Source of the DNA: Chamaecrista fasciculata
Taxonomy: Eukaryota; Streptophyta; Magnoliopsida; Fabales; Fabaceae
DNA: 64,000 bases
Reading direction: 5' to 3'
Assembly: GCA_003254925.1 (NCBI GenBank)
Contig: QANZ01038438.1
Location: 42,517-106,516, forward strand
The notes below the pieces were generated by a model. That model was not told the origin of the DNA, did not search any database, and saw nothing but the letters and a program-made list of their open reading frames with translations. Of this stretch, positions 24,459-42,100 are shown in pieces (position 1 is the stretch's first letter; the number at the start of each line of letters is the position of its first letter). The position numbers were made by a program, and so were the translations under genes.

Positions 24459-26026
24459 ATGGGATCCGAAGGTCCTCCAGCACCAGTGACAGTTCATATA
24501 ACAGGTTTTAAAAAGTTCCATGGAGTTTCAGAGAATCCAACAGAGACCATTGTTAATAATTTGAGAGAGTATATGGAGAAGAAGGGCTTGCCAAAAGGTT
24601 TAAGTATTGGGAGTTGCAGCATCCTTGAAACTGCTGGTCAAGGAGCACTTGTTCCTTTGTACAAGACATTGCAATCTGCCATCAGTTCCAACGATTCTGA
24701 ATCTTCGAATTCTAAAAGAATTATTTGGGTGAGTTTTGAGTTTTCCATATGATAGAATTCATCCTTCTCTAGCTTTTATCCTTATAGTCAGATCCATATC
24801 AAGTAATGTTCCTATTAACCTGGTTCTGGTAATTCTGTCATCTGGAGAAGAATTTTGACCAAGTAAGCTCAATCCAGCGCCATTGTGTCATATAGTTTAT
24901 GCCTTTCTGCAATGAATTTACAGGAACCATTTGATACTAATTGAAGAGCTTGAATCAAGCGGCATTGATCACATAAAAGAGTCTCCAAACGACTCGTACT
25001 GTACCCAAAAAAACATGCTTGGCAAAGTGTGACAATGCCCTGAGAATTAATTTATGTTTTGCTTTTTAAGCAGATGAATCATTTCCAGATAAAAACAATT
25101 ATCCGATGAATTAAGTCTGATTAAAGCTCAATGAAATCTGAACTAAAGCTTTGTGTCTTAAGAACCCTTTAAAGTACACAGTTTGATTGGATCCAAGTTA
25201 TATTCAGCTTTCTTGAACCAGTGATCAGGTGAATGTATTGTTATTACTAAATGCCAGCATATTATTTTCTGATTATATCTGATGTTGTTTATTCAGCTGC
25301 ATTTTGGGGTAAACAGTGGTGCAGCAAAGTTCGCTATAGAGCACCAAGCTGTCAATGAGGCTACTTTCCGTTGCCCGGATGAAATGGGATGGAAACCCCA
25401 GGTCAGAATGAAACAGTGAATTCATGTTGAATTTGCTTTTATTAAATCTATAGAACTGATCTCTGCTTAGTATGTTAGTTCTTATTTCTCAATCACTGAA
25501 TTTTCCTGTTGTTTATTGTTGCAGAAAGTCCCCATTGTTCCATCAGATGGTGGCATTTCACGGACCCGGGAGGTAAACTAGATCATATGATTTTCCTTTT
25601 TCTCTTTGCTTTTTCTTTCAATGTGACTGAGCTATAGTTATGCTGTATTCTAATAACTATTTATAAGGCTTCTCAATTGTGTTTCTTTTTTTGGGCACAT
25701 TAGACAAATAACTTCACAGGACATGATACATCTTGGCATATCAGAAACAGTCAAGTGATTGTGTGTTTAATTTTGACTTTGTGCAGACTTGCCTTCCTGT
25801 AGAGGAGATCACCAAGGCCTTGTCAAAGAAGGGTTATGATGTTATGACATCTGACGATGCCGGCAGGTTCGTGTGCAACTACGTTTACTATCATTCCCTT
25901 CGCTTTGCTGAGCAGAATGGGATCAAATCTCTCTTTGTGCATGTTCCCCTATTCTTGACAATAGATGAAGATACCCAAATGCAATTTGTTGCTTCCTTGT
26001 TAGAGGTTCTTGCTTCTACATGTTAG
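24459..26026 (+). CDS. Pyroglutamyl-peptidase I-like protein (peptidase C15)
   Basis: Cytosolic cysteine peptidase that removes N-terminal pyroglutamate from peptides. The exons are 24459-24728, 25297-25401, 25525-25572 and 25787-26026, giving 220 aa, the usual plant length. The N-terminus reads VTVHITGFKKFHGVSENPTE, the family start. The expected catalytic triad is visible: Glu105 (in FAIEHQAVN), Cys171 (GRFVCNYVYYHS) and His193 (LFVHVP). A 5'-UTR intron is supported by ACAG|GTACGC at 23900/23901 and a GCAG acceptor at 24397. The ATG at 24459 is the first in the spliced second leader exon that opens this frame. It is convergent with the kinase gene downstream. Confidence 0.93.
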
Positions 26027-26399
26027 CATCATCCACTCACACCCTTGCGTGTGTGGGAGCTCACCTACCTATTGCTTATTCTGGTGTTGCAATGCTTGTG
26101 AAAGTGGGATAAATGTAGCTTGACTGAAATTTTATGACAAGAAAGACAATGTATTTAAATTTGAACTGTTCAGAGAAAATGGCAAATGTAACAGAAGCAG
26201 AGGCATTTGCTTCCATGGGTAAATTAATGATTCTAAAGGTTTCAGCTAAATGGCAAGACAATACTCGGACATCTTTTATGTAACATTGTGAATAAATGTT
26301 CGTTTCCCTTAACACTGCCTCTCTGTTGCTCCGTAACATTTTTGTGGATGAAAGATTTTGCATATGAATATAGTTTGAGTCGCCTTATAAAGATATTAT

Positions 26400-28558
26400 T
26401 TTTAAAAAATATTTTAAATCTATCAATAAATTAAGAAACTACATTTTTTAAGATTAACGAATTCTTCGTGTACTTAATACAAGGTGACAGAAGGTAACAA
26501 AAAACTCAGAAGAATTAATGTAGTCACATCTTAACTTCCCTGATTTATTACATCCAACATGCAGATTTAATGAGGATGAGATCAGTAGGATAGGAGTAGA
26601 AGTATGAACAACAATGAAAATTTAGGAAACTCCGATTTGCAAGAAACCGACCACCAGCGGTAGCTGAACCAAAATAACTAGAATAATTTTGTTTGATGAC
26701 ATGACAAAAGTGGTGAATATGTCACTATTATCTGGTATGACCTCAAACAATGGGCACATCATGTTTCTGAAACCCTTGACAAAATTTTGCTTATTTTATT
26801 TTATCTGGATATGTTTCAAATGCAACTTCTGACATGCATGATTTCATTTTATGCTTACATTAATCATTTAATCTAATGGTGAGAAGCCAAAGGGCACTAC
26901 CTAATAAGTCAATTAAATAAATTAAAAAATAGTTTTCACACCATAATACAATAAAATTGTATGATATTTATTAGAATACAATCAATCACATTGACTTAGT
27001 AAAATATCGAATAATCAAATCACTAATTCACATTTCACAATCATATGAATGTTATGTTTGTTACCTTATTAAGATAGCGTCTTAATGTCTTATTGTAGAA
27101 ATTTACTCCAGAATTTGGTTTTTAAAAAATGTAAATTGCACATGCCTGGTCAAAAAGCTAACTGTAATTCTTTGTATTTTTTAAAAACAATCCAATAATA
27201 ACCAAGTTCTTATGCAAAATCAATTTAATCAATTGATTATTGCTATAAACATATGAATAATGAATTTAAAATTTTCAATAACAGTTAACTATGATTATAA
27301 TATCAATTAACAGGCATTAAACGTATACGAGAATTTTTCATATTTTCGGACATATATTATGGGCTCCGTGTTCTAGTATTTTCAGTTCATTAGCCAATTT
27401 ATGCATTTCTTATTTGGGTGGTCTAATCCCTTTTTTTTTTTTTCTCAACAGATTTCCCTAAAGAGAGTGAGTCATGAAGAACCAACGAAACCTAAAGACT
27501 AAAGTTATGTGAGAAAAGAAATTAGCATTATGAAAATTGCCATACGTTTTAATATTGTGGTTCGTGGATTACCAACAAGTGTCATGGATCAGACTCACCG
27601 TAACTTTAACTTTTTATGGGTTAAATTTTCGTCGGCGTATATTCCTAGTTTTCTACGTCCTACATAGACTCCAGAGTGCCAAGGAGTTAAAAGTTTGAAA
27701 CCATTCAAAGAAGGCTTCAGTCAAAGATGACTGCTCTTTTCGGTAGGAATTCGGTTTCATTACTTCATCCTCACTGGTATTACTATTATCAAGTCAATCA
27801 ATATTGTCGACACTGCATAACTTATACGGTGCTAAGATAGCATCCTCTGACATATTATTTCTATAGGTTGCTCTTTAATTTCAGTTTTCAAAAATTGATT
27901 TTGATTTAATCAACAAATTTTAGAAGTTAGCTGGTCGTATAGCAAATAGAAAGTCATGTGAGATGCCTACTCAATCCAATTAAAATCATGTCAACATGGA
28001 CTTTACAGTTTTAATATAATATATAAATAACAAATAAAAGATAAAATTATAGTATGTACATTTTCGAACTTCAAATAAAATGACGTCACACAAAAGTAAA
28101 TACAAAAAAGAGAATAAATAACAACTAATAGTAGGATTTGGCCCAAAAAAAAACAACTAGTAGTAGGACGATAAACGCAGGCAGCCACCCAAACCCAATT
28201 CCTTATAAAACCATTAGACCCACACCGCCAATAACCATACCCAGAATTACTACCGAAACATCCACATTGTATCCGCTACTGCAAATAATAAAATACCCCG
28301 TAGAACATTTAGACAAGTGCTTATATCGTCCTCTATCGTATGTTACAATCTGCTGTGGTACAGGAAACAGGGTATTGTATACCCATCAAGTATTGGGTGA
28401 CATTAAGTAGAATATATGTATATATATTATCTCTGCTTTTACAGGGCAAGGTTGTACAAGAGAATACATAAAAAAGGAACAAAAATATCATAAATAAAGG
28501 AAACACGTCGATTTTATATGGAATCAACACTGGCAGGTTGGCTACATTTCATAACAAA
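26400..28558. other. Intergenic between convergent genes
   Basis: About 2.1 kb, AT-rich, presumably with both 3' UTRs at its edges. There are no coding exons or tRNA. One short A-rich insertion lies at 28137-28152. Confidence 0.5.
28137..28152 (+). mobile_element. Micro-insertion tttggccc(A)8 with 16-bp duplication
   Basis: The insert lies between acaactaatagtagga (28121-28136) and acaactagtagtagga (28153-28168), one mismatch. The GGCC core before the A-run is shared with several other insertions here. Confidence 0.65.
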
Positions 28559-31751
<3,193 letters not shown>

Positions 31752-32263
31752 CTGCAAATAAATTTCACAAACTTGCTTGCTCTCTGAACTAGTTCAAACT
31801 ACTCATGTACCTGCAAAGAAGTCAATCGAAACGGAATCAGAGAAAATTTTGGAAAGTTTACATCGAAACTGAAGCTCAAATAGGAAAGTTGCGTCAAACA
31901 TATGCTGCAATAATAAATGCAAAATTCGTTTAGCCTATTTGCCAAAATAATATTGGATGACAATCGAAGATCTATCCATCGCGTATCACAAATTCATCGG
32001 AAAATCAACGTTGCATCAGCAGCCTCAAAAAAATCAAAACAAATCCCTAACTACGACAACTCATAGATCTCCATAAACCAATAGAACGACCAAACGCTCA
32101 AGAATCCGATCCACCAAACATTCAAAAGCAAATCAACGAAAACCAGGGCTTATATAGAGCATGAAATAAAGCAAAATAGAGGATGAACGAGAAAAGGCAG
32201 AAGAACAACCTAACATGAAACGAAAATCCGAAAATCATAAGAAATCAGAGGAAGAAACCGTAC
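31752..32263 (-). other. 5'-UTR intron of the kinase gene
   Basis: Donor GACCG|GTACGG (32264/32263) and acceptor TTTGCAG immediately before the ATG at 31751. Confidence 0.65.
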
Positions 32264-32329
32264 CGGTCAAAGTATAAGGTTTACGAAAAGCAACAAGAGG
32301 AGTACGAAGAAGAAAGGGTGTTGTAGTGA

Positions 32330-32347
32330 TCAGAGGCTGAGATCCAT
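32330..32347 (-). promoter_or_regulatory. Short upstream ORF (MDLSL) in the kinase leader
   Basis: In the predicted first leader exon the minus strand reads gccATGGATCTCAGCCTC followed by TGA. The start context (purine at -3, G at +4) is strong. Whether it is transcribed depends on the true start site, which a TATA-like AATATAATAG near 32440 would place upstream of it. Confidence 0.45.
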
Positions 32348-33234
32348 GGCTTCGTCTCGTTGATTTGTGTGAGCAACAGTTTTCTACTTTTTTGTGTGGT
32401 GTGCTATAATGCGCTGGTGACAGTCAAAGAAGAACACTATTATATTTATTTTAAAATAAACAAATTGCATTTACAGCTGAAAAAACATTAAACAACCACT
32501 GTAACGCCTGACTCTCTTTTTTGACCGTTCAAACCTACTTTAAATATTTTTCTTCTCCCGTATTTAAAAAGGTGGGAAAAAAAGTGCTTTTGGCGCCTTC
32601 AAGACTAGACTCATATCATATCATCATATCTATTTTCATTATTTTCTCCTTTCCAAAACCCTCACTTCATAATTAATTATTTTCTCAACTTCACTCTAAT
32701 ATGAATTTAAAAAAAATAGTTTTAATGGGTACTTGGAAGTATCTGTATGTGCATCTTCGTGAACTAAATTAAAAAAAGAATACCTAACATATATTTAAAT
32801 CTATTTTTTTTATTATATAAAAGATTAGGAAGCTCACATCACATGAATAGTCAGGTTCAGCTATTTCCTATTGGACAAGGGTTTAATGGTCTTTTTGCAA
32901 TGGGCTCTCATTTTGAGAAGATGAAAGCTTCCTTCATTATTGGTACGTTGGAATATAATATGCCGCCATAATTTTATGCTGCCCAACGACTCATACCAAA
33001 TAAGCAAAGCCAATCATCAAAACTTGGTAGCCTTCCGACACATTTACAAAACTACCCTTTTAACAATATTTTTATAAAATATGTCCTTGCAATGTTGAAC
33101 TTTCTGCCAACCAAAACACTACTACTTCACAATAAAATATTGTGATGCAGGAAAAACTATCTACATCTTTTTTTTTTCTTGAAATTATTAGGTTATTTAT
33201 AATAATTAATATACAATATTTGAAATAATAACTT

Positions 33235-33647
33235 TTAGACTAAAGTGCACATTTGGTCCCATAACTTTAGCAAAGGTCTCAATTCAGTCCCATAACTTTT
33301 GTTGTTACAATGTTGGTCCCATAACTTTGACAAATGTCTCAATTTGGTCTCATAACTTTTTTTGTTGCAATTTTGGTTCCATAACTTTTGAAAATATCAC
33401 ACTGCTAGTCCAAGCTAATTTCCATCCATTATCTGTTGTTAAATCCACTTCACTCATATTTGTCACGTCATTATTCAACTCAGTATGTCAAATCATCTTT
33501 AACGACAGAAAATAAATGAAAATCAGCTTGGGACCAGTGGTGAAACGTTTTCAGAAATTATAGGATCAAAATTGCACCAAAAAAAATTATGAGACGAAAT
33601 TAAGACCTTTATCAAAGTTACAAAACCAATACTAAACTTTAGCCTAA
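33235..33647. mobile_element. Foldback element copy B (ttggtccc family)
   Basis: Begins tagactaaagtgcacatttg and ends in the complementary sense (ctaaactttagcctaa). Ttggtcccataacttt words repeat in the left half and their complements in the right half. Non-coding. Confidence 0.7.
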
Positions 33648-35689
33648 CTAACTTCCCTACATAATATCACTTGTAGGCTTGTAGCATAACAAATGACCTT
33701 TGAACTAATAGTTCCCTGTGAATTTGGGACACAATTCTAATCATTGAATTATTTAATTTGTTTTAGTTCGATTATTATGTGAATCTTCCTTAAGTTATGG
33801 CATCAGCGTAATCATCTAAATTAAATCAAATTATTTAATATTTATCACATATATTTCTTTTTGATGACCTATACCTACCAAGTAGTAGGGTAATTAAATG
33901 AAGACTAATGCATGGCCCTAGCTGCTGTTAGGTATAGATTAGAATTAGATTAGTTAAGAATACAATTATTCATATTAGCGTGGCGGTGCTACACCGTCTT
34001 GTCTGAATGAATGAATATTGAATAATTATATATCACTTGCACAAAATATCAAAATACAATTTAATTAATCAATAATATAAGGCTAGAACATTTTGAATAA
34101 TGAACACATATATCTTGCATGTTTTTTATGACTCGAACCCAAATAATAGATATCGCTAAGAAAAACGACTTTCAAGACCCTGATATATTCATGATTTATC
34201 CCTTTGATAAATATGGCACTTATGGAACACTTTTCTCCTTTTAGATATGTCAAGCATATTAACTGATGACTAAACGGTCTGACAATACATAAAGAAGCTT
34301 CCCTGTATCAGCTTTAAAAGCTTATTGTCGGATAAAGCATAAATTGGGAGTTCGGTTGAACATACCAGAAGTAGATCTAGATTTCTAGTTTGTGGCAAGC
34401 TCGTCATACTTGATATCATGTAGTAACAGATGCATACGTAGTAGTTTTGTTTAGAATGGATCCAAATGATCTCACATAGTTAAATAATATGAAATTTAAG
34501 TATACTATTTTCTCGGGTAAATCAAGTTCGCTTGAATGGATCTATCGTTAACCAGCGTTTTACGGTATGAAATCATTAACTACATTGTAGTGATCATTGA
34601 GAAATGTTGAAAACAAGCGGATTAAGACCAAATAAAAGTCTCGAAACTGCTGAAAACAAATTACTTTAAGTTTGAGTTTATCTCTTATATCAAATGTATC
34701 ATCTTTCTACGCGGAGTCGTCATCAGCAATTTGATTGGCCATTGTGTAAAACCAACCAAATAGAACTGCCAAACACCCTTACATAGTATATACTATATAC
34801 ACATCCTGCAAGGAATAGCAATATCTAACGGTTTACAGATGCAGAGAAAAATGAAGCCAAACTAAGGAGGAAAAATTTTCCATAAAAAAAAGGAGGCAAA
34901 ATTATAAATCTTCACTCCGTAGAATAAATAATGATTGTCACACCAAACAAAACTTGAGTTTGCAGACTAATTTGACATAGGTTATGAATAGATGGAAAAT
35001 GTACTGCAGACAACGATGACACTTAACCCCGAAAAAAGCAATGCTGAAAAAAGGGGTAAAAAAGCTGTTTTTATTCTCTATATTAAGAAAAAAAATACGT
35101 TCAAATCTAATAATAACAAAGGTATAGTTCGCCTAAATGATACATCACAGGATGAACCAAAAGTGTCCCTAAAACATCCTTCTCACCACCAGTTATCCAA
35201 GTCAATCATAACCACGATTCAGCATGCGCCCCGGATGCTAGGTTCAATTTATTCCCATTGTAGACGAAACAAGTCCCTCCACTTCACTGACCACAGAGAA
35301 TATGCCTGAAAAAACCCTGCTCTTCAAGCCAGGAAACGTGCCAAAAAGGGGATCAGTTCAGTATACAACGTAGCAAACATCAAAATCACCTTACATAAAA
35401 ATCTCAAAGAAATTAACAAAGAATTTGGCAATTCAATAAAATTTAAAATTCCTTGGTGATGACTGAAGAGATCCATCATCACCTATTCACCTTGACCAGG
35501 CAATTTTTTAAAAAATAAAATCAATTATGAATTATGCTTTAATCTTTTTGGTTGATAAATCCTGAAATCCTTTAGTACTATGTTCTATATAGCAGTTTCC
35601 CCTCTTTAAAAGGCTCATTCAAAGATATAACAAGAGAACCCCGTCCTTGCTAAAACTGCCAAATAAAGATTAAAATCATTACCTATTAA
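33648..35689. other. Intergenic and SEC24 3' flank
   Basis: No coding exon recognised. The last few hundred bases are probably the 3' UTR of SEC24 on the minus strand. It contains a short A-rich insertion at 34878-34889. Confidence 0.5.
34878..34889 (+). mobile_element. Micro-insertion ttccat(A)6 with 14-bp duplication
   Basis: Flanked by aaggaggaaaaatt (34864-34877) and aaggaggcaaaatt (34890-34903), one mismatch. Weaker than the GGCC-bearing cases because both repeats are A-rich. Confidence 0.4.
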
Positions 35690-36104
35690 TCATGTTTGCT
35701 GGACTTGTCGTGATATCTGTAGCACCCAATCACCATACCCACTGTTACCACTCATCTGGTCCTCAACAAGGTTTGCTAGAAGGAGGAATCCTTCTCGGGG
35801 TTGTTCACCTTGCCTCACAAGGTAACACAACTGGTAGTATGCACGGTCACTATTTCTGAATTTCTCAAGTAGTCTCATTAGCTCCCTTGACATCTCATTA
35901 TTATGTTCACTAAGAGTAACCTTTTTACAAAAACAAAACAAAAGACATTAGATGTATGTCAAATGTTAAATTTTGTGTCAACTATATATGTAGATGATCT
36001 AGATTCAACAACAAGAATTGACACCCCACCTCCCCAAGAAAAAAGAAGCACACATTCTATGAGAAGTTAGTAAATGTCTTAAACTGGAGTCAACTGAACA
36101 CCAC

Positions 36105-36145
<41 letters not shown>

Positions 36146-39100
36146 TACATCTGAATAGAATTATGAACTTGAGAAGATAAAAGTAAAAAACTAGAAAGCA
36201 ATGTATGAAACTGCTAAAAGAGGTTACATATAATAAAACTCCTTATTCCCTCTAGCTCCCTCTCTGTCACTTAAACAATACAAACCTACTTTTAGTAGCC
36301 AAAATTATATCATACCTTTGATAATTCTGCAGCAAAGTCCGCTCCAAGTAAATTCATAGCTATATCAGGTGAAAGCACTTTACCAAACCATAAAATAAAC
36401 CGGAAACCATCATCATATAAATAAAGGCCCCTAGAATCCAAGCTTTCCCCAGCCAGAGGTAACCTTCTCCCAACGTTTTTCAAGTCACCAGCACGTACAG
36501 ATGGCTAAAAACAAAACAAACAGAATTAGTACGAGGAACTGTCAATGAAACCAAGTTTCGAGGGCAATAAAAATATACCTTCAAAAGATGTTCATCAAGT
36601 CGAATTAAGCTAGGATAGAGAAATTTCAGCAACCGTGTTACTGATAGAGTCATCATTGTGTGCCCTGCTGCACATCGCTCATCCAGTGGAGCATCAGCAT
36701 ATCCTCCACGGAGTGGCGTTGATTTACAAAGAGCTAATCCATACAAGGGTAGGAACTTTAGAGACTCAGGATATATCATTCTGTTGGCCAAGCGATGCTG
36801 CACAGCATAAAGATTTCGATATTCTCTGAGTGCTTTGACAATTCTTAGTTGCATGGTACTCCGTGCATCTTCTAGTTTATGGGACAGTGTTTTCTCAATT
36901 GCTGCAAATATGAAGCAAATGTTTAAGAAAGTTAAACCAAAGAACAGCCGTGACCACATTATACTGCCGAAGGGGAATCCTCATTGACCTACCTAGCCTA
37001 CTTAACAGAGATACAATGGCACCAGTATCAGCCAGACGATACATGTCTCCCAAGTCTGTGACCACTGGAACTGCAGCCGTGTGGATTCTGATTCGCCTTT
37101 CTCCACAAGATGCAGTATATCTGTTACGTTGTTAGGGATACAACCCTCCAAAAAATCTCACAATCCAAATACGCTGGCTAAACAATTTTAACTGAACAGC
37201 AAGCATAACAGACACTATATGCTGAATCCCAAACAACAAAGTGTAAGCGCGGGGGAGAAAGCTTGCAATGACATTTGTTTCATGTAAAACATTGAAAGAA
37301 AAGGGTATGCCCAGGTTTCCAGGAACTGCATCTCAAATAGGATCATCCTAGGTCCCAACTATAAATTGAAAGATCGATTGAGCTTAATATGTCAGAAAGA
37401 CAATGTCTCCATGCAAAATATAAGAGAAAGAATCTAATTAATGACAGACAACTATATGCTGAGAATGCCATTGTTCTACTCTCTTTCTACTAAGAATTCA
37501 GTACTATTATTAAAGAGAGGGGGAAAACTACATTAGAACTAATATCAAGCATTATGGAAAAAAGGATACAGCAATGCAGCCTGGAAATACATTGTCTGAG
37601 TTGTCAATAATGTTTCTTCAAGAGACAACTGCATGGCAAAGGTTTTATCACAATCCACAGCTGGAAGTGCTAACAAATCAGTGGACCTCAGCATAAAGTT
37701 TCCATGATAAGTTGTGAAGCGGACACCTAGTGGACAATTATACAAGTTGCATGAGCCAACGTCCGACCAAAGGGGAAATATAAAAAGGTTGAGATTCTCA
37801 AGACATTATAAGTGTGCGGTACCTTTTGCACATCTAATGCGCAGTACAGCTTCCCATGCCGTTTCTCTGGTAAGGTCTCTCCTTAATTCATGTCTCAATT
37901 TCTCCCCATGAATGGTTGACTGGAAAGCTGGATAATAGTACACTTGCCCGGCAGTATACTTGGCCAGAGTTCCTAAGACAGACAGCCAGTAAAGGATTAA
38001 ATAGATAATTCATTTCAACACTTTTACCCACCAAAGAGAAAAAAAAAGAAAAAGGAAATATATTCACTTCGTGACATATAACTTCACTGGCACGTAAATT
38101 CTTGGAATCTTGACACCATGCCATCTGAGGAAATTAAATTGAATAGACATGAAGGCAAGTGCATGCATGACTCAGTGCTCAACCAATTAACTAAGTGCCA
38201 TCATATAATCTACTTTAGCCAACAAAGCATTTAAAGAAGGAAAAAAAAAACTTTAACATAGACTCAACCCCAAGTTCGTAAATGGCATAATTAGCTGACA
38301 TTCCACACATCAAAAATCACATAGAACCATCCAGGGAAGACAAGGCAGTCCTTCACAGAGATTTATTCGAAGGTTTAGATGAAGGGATGACCTAAATATG
38401 CACATGCAAAACTCTTAAAATACAATAAATCATCTAGTCAAGTATTAAGTGCAGACCATATACACACACTCACACACATAATATAACGTAGTCTGGAATA
38501 TAAATATGCAAGCAGCAATCTAGTTCAGAAGCAGTTTTAAATTAAGTCTAAAAACAAAGCATCTTTTAATCAAAATATTTAAATTCCCATTAAATTGCAG
38601 AAATTCATCATAAATAATACTGAATCAACCTAGGATTATCAAATATCAATTGAAAGTCTTTTAACCCCCACCATAATGTTTATACTTTGAATTATAAACA
38701 TTTACCTAAGGAGGCTATGTCAGTGTACTTGTCACTGAATGCATACACATTGGCTGAGATCTGGTATTTAGAAAACTCAGCAGCCATTTGCTTGTAAAAT
38801 GGGTCTTCAGGCAATCTTAATGCATGTTCTTTATCTGTTCCATAGACACGAGAATCATCTCCACGCAATTTCAAGCGACCAACACCAAGTGATGGAAGTG
38901 TGTTTTGAAAAATTAACAATTTCCCTCCAAGTTGACTCTGCATTAAGAGAGACAATAAGTGTTCATGACAAAGCAAGACATAAGAAAGAAGATCATACAA
39001 AACAAATTTATGAGAACGTGAACTGAATGATATCAAAGGAATCCAAACTTTTGTTTCACACATGATCTAGGGTTTCCTGGTGCTATTCAAGAGCAAGAAT

Positions 39101-42100
39101 CTCCTCATCATGTAGCCTACAGCCTACTTTATGGATGCATATAGAAATACTAGGGTATTGTTCAGCTAAACATTTCAAATTTTGACAGGGAGTCTTTACA
39201 GATTTTAATTTGTCAGGGAGCAGCATATCTGCATTAATATCAGTTTGAAAATATATATGCAGGTTAGTATTTCCTCTATTTGACTAATTGTTGAAGTTTT
39301 TCCTTAGGATGACTTTGCAACGTCAAGGAGAATCCAATCCTAAAAGCCAGGTTAAGAGAGAAAAGCCTTCACCACCCAGGTAATATAGGATTCATTCTCT
39401 TGCATCAGTTTTTTAACATTCAATATCATGTATCATTTCATGCTCTATGGTGGAAGCTAACTATAAGAGTTATATCCAATTTCATTTCAATTTTTTTTTA
39501 AAAAAAAAAAACTCTATCCCGTGTATTGGTGTAAAAATGCTAACCACTCAGAAAGAACATAAGCATGGTAAATAATGATATAAAGCCAAAGTACAAGATG
39601 CAAAAGCAACTAACATACCATAACCATAAAAGCAGCCTTAAGAGCAGGACCAAAAGCTGATTCCAGATTCACATTGTCCTGAAACATGGATGGTAAACTA
39701 TCTAGGAAGGTCTCCACCACACTTCTTGATTCAGATAAGTTGACAAGAAGATCATCTGGCAGTGGAACAAATATGTCATCCAGATCTGAGACTACCAACA
39801 TCTGTGGCTGGGTCAAGGATGACTGTACAAGCATGAAACACAGAAGAAGTAATGTAAATGTTGGCTGAAGAAGTTAAAAGTGGTGATATAGAACCTACAG
39901 TAGTAGAGAGCAAACCTTCATATTATAAAAATGTATTGTACTGTCAAATGTTGCAAACCCTATTTGTGTTCGTGGAAAACCAGGCAGTTCATCTAAGCAT
40001 GACTTGATCGTTTGAGCTACAACCTGCATTGGAAACATCAATATCAAGATGTACTTCACACAAATACAACCAGACACTCAGACATATCTGAGAAATGTGC
40101 CCCACAATTTCTTTTTAGTTCAAGATACAACTTAATTATCTGAAGAAGGAAAAGATTCAACCCTTAAAATAGTCAAAACGGTCTTCTATCTACAGTCTAG
40201 TAATTACCTAAAGCACTTAAACTGGTTTTTAGGTGTCCTTAAAACTTCAATTTAAATAAAAAAAAATAATGATGATAGTTGAAAATAAAGTATATCTTTT
40301 TCTTTATGGGGTGATTGGATAATGAAATTTATGACATGCATCTGGCAGGCTTATCAACTCTTGAGTCTTGAGTTCACATAATAGTAACAACTCCAAGTGA
40401 AGTAGCTAGGTGTAACATGAACATAATAATTGCTACTTGAAAGAATGGATAACAACAGAATCTATAAATAGCTTGTAGTGCAGGGCTTACCTCAATCATT
40501 CCACTTCTAACTGCAGATATGGAAACATCGATGAGGAAGAAATATACTGGGGGCATAGGAGGCCGGACCATATATTCAGCAGGGGCAACAAACTCCACAG
40601 TACCATTTGTAAGCTCAGGTCGTTGATCCTGATCAACTCTTCTACCGGAGGCATCTAATTGTGCATAGTATTCACTAGGAACTAGACATACAAATTAATA
40701 TGTTAGCACTGAAGGAAAGGTTTTCAATCATGGTACATAACATAAATTTAATGCATACAAGGAACATTCATCACAAAATATTTTGACTTTTGATTATGGT
40801 TACCAGTCTGGTTTTACGTTATTTACACTCCATTTATAATTATAACGATTATAGTAATAAACATACAGCTTAAATGAAAATGATACAACAATACGGAGCC
40901 CGTCAATCTGGAAGCAACTTCAGCCACCATGACAATGACAATATACTCTATCTTTTATTAAAGATAGCAAGATAGATATACACATATTTATATCATGTAT
41001 CTTTCATCATGGACGGTGAAAAATTAGAATAACACAAAATTATAATGAGCTTTCAGTATTGGGATGAAATTACTTTAGAAACTGCAATTACCATCATTAA
41101 GCAAAGTGCAAACATTGCAGCGAAACTTTCTTCCTGCATCAGTAAATGTCACATATGGATTCACATACGTGCGACATCTCCTACAGCGTATGACACTATT
41201 CGGTGCAAAATTAACTATTGGGACCTCTTCCTGAAAATAAAAGACAACAATGAAAAAAAGAAAGTAATATTAACAGTATGTGTAGCTGCGGATCAAACTC
41301 GGTACAGAGGTACTGACCCCATCAAGAGTTTCGGCAAGTGGGCATATAACTGCTCCAAGAGGCAGATGCCACCTTGAAGCTAAGGACTGGGAGCTCGGAA
41401 TCCCACTGGTTGTAAGTCGTAGAAATCTAGGATTGCAGTTCATGGGGTACATGTCAGCCAGAGACTCTGGCTTCAAATCACCATCCAATGGCCTGGGTAG
41501 TTCTTTTGCATCAATTACTGGATCCATTGTTCCAGGACGAGTTTGAATAGAAAGTGAACTGAAGTCTTCCACCAAGCCTTGAATAGCACCTATAGGAGGT
41601 CCAGATCCAGGCTGCTGCATTGGCTGGATTCCTAGTGGAGCAGCCATTGGGGGCTGGGGAGCATACCCTCCTTGATGAGATAGAAAAGGTTGAGATGGTG
41701 GAGGCGGAGGTTGGGCAGTTCCATAATTACCTTGATTAGTAGGAAAAGAGGAATGCATAGGTGTTGGCAATGGCATTTCTGCACCAGTCTGCTTACTGGC
41801 ATGTCCAGGGAAAGATGGCTGGAATACAGGAGGAGGAATGTTGGAGCTAGGTGCAAGAGTAGCATGAGGGGGAGACCCCATTGAAACGAAAGGTGTATGC
41901 GGCTGAGGCTGAAGGGGTGCTTGAAAAGGCGGTGGTTGACTTGCAAAAGGTTGAACCGATGGTTGCCCCATGGATGGAGCGCGAGAAGGAGGTGGTTGAA
42001 CTGTTGATGAAAATGGCGGTGTGGGAAAACGCTGGAAATGTCCAGTAGCAGGTGGAACACTGGATGTTGGTGGGGGAGGAGGAGGCACAGATGGATCATT

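Noticed and set aside
34992..35309. 105-aa plus-strand frame
   Set aside because: Low-complexity, Lys-rich, no homologous features, and antisense to the presumed SEC24 3' UTR.
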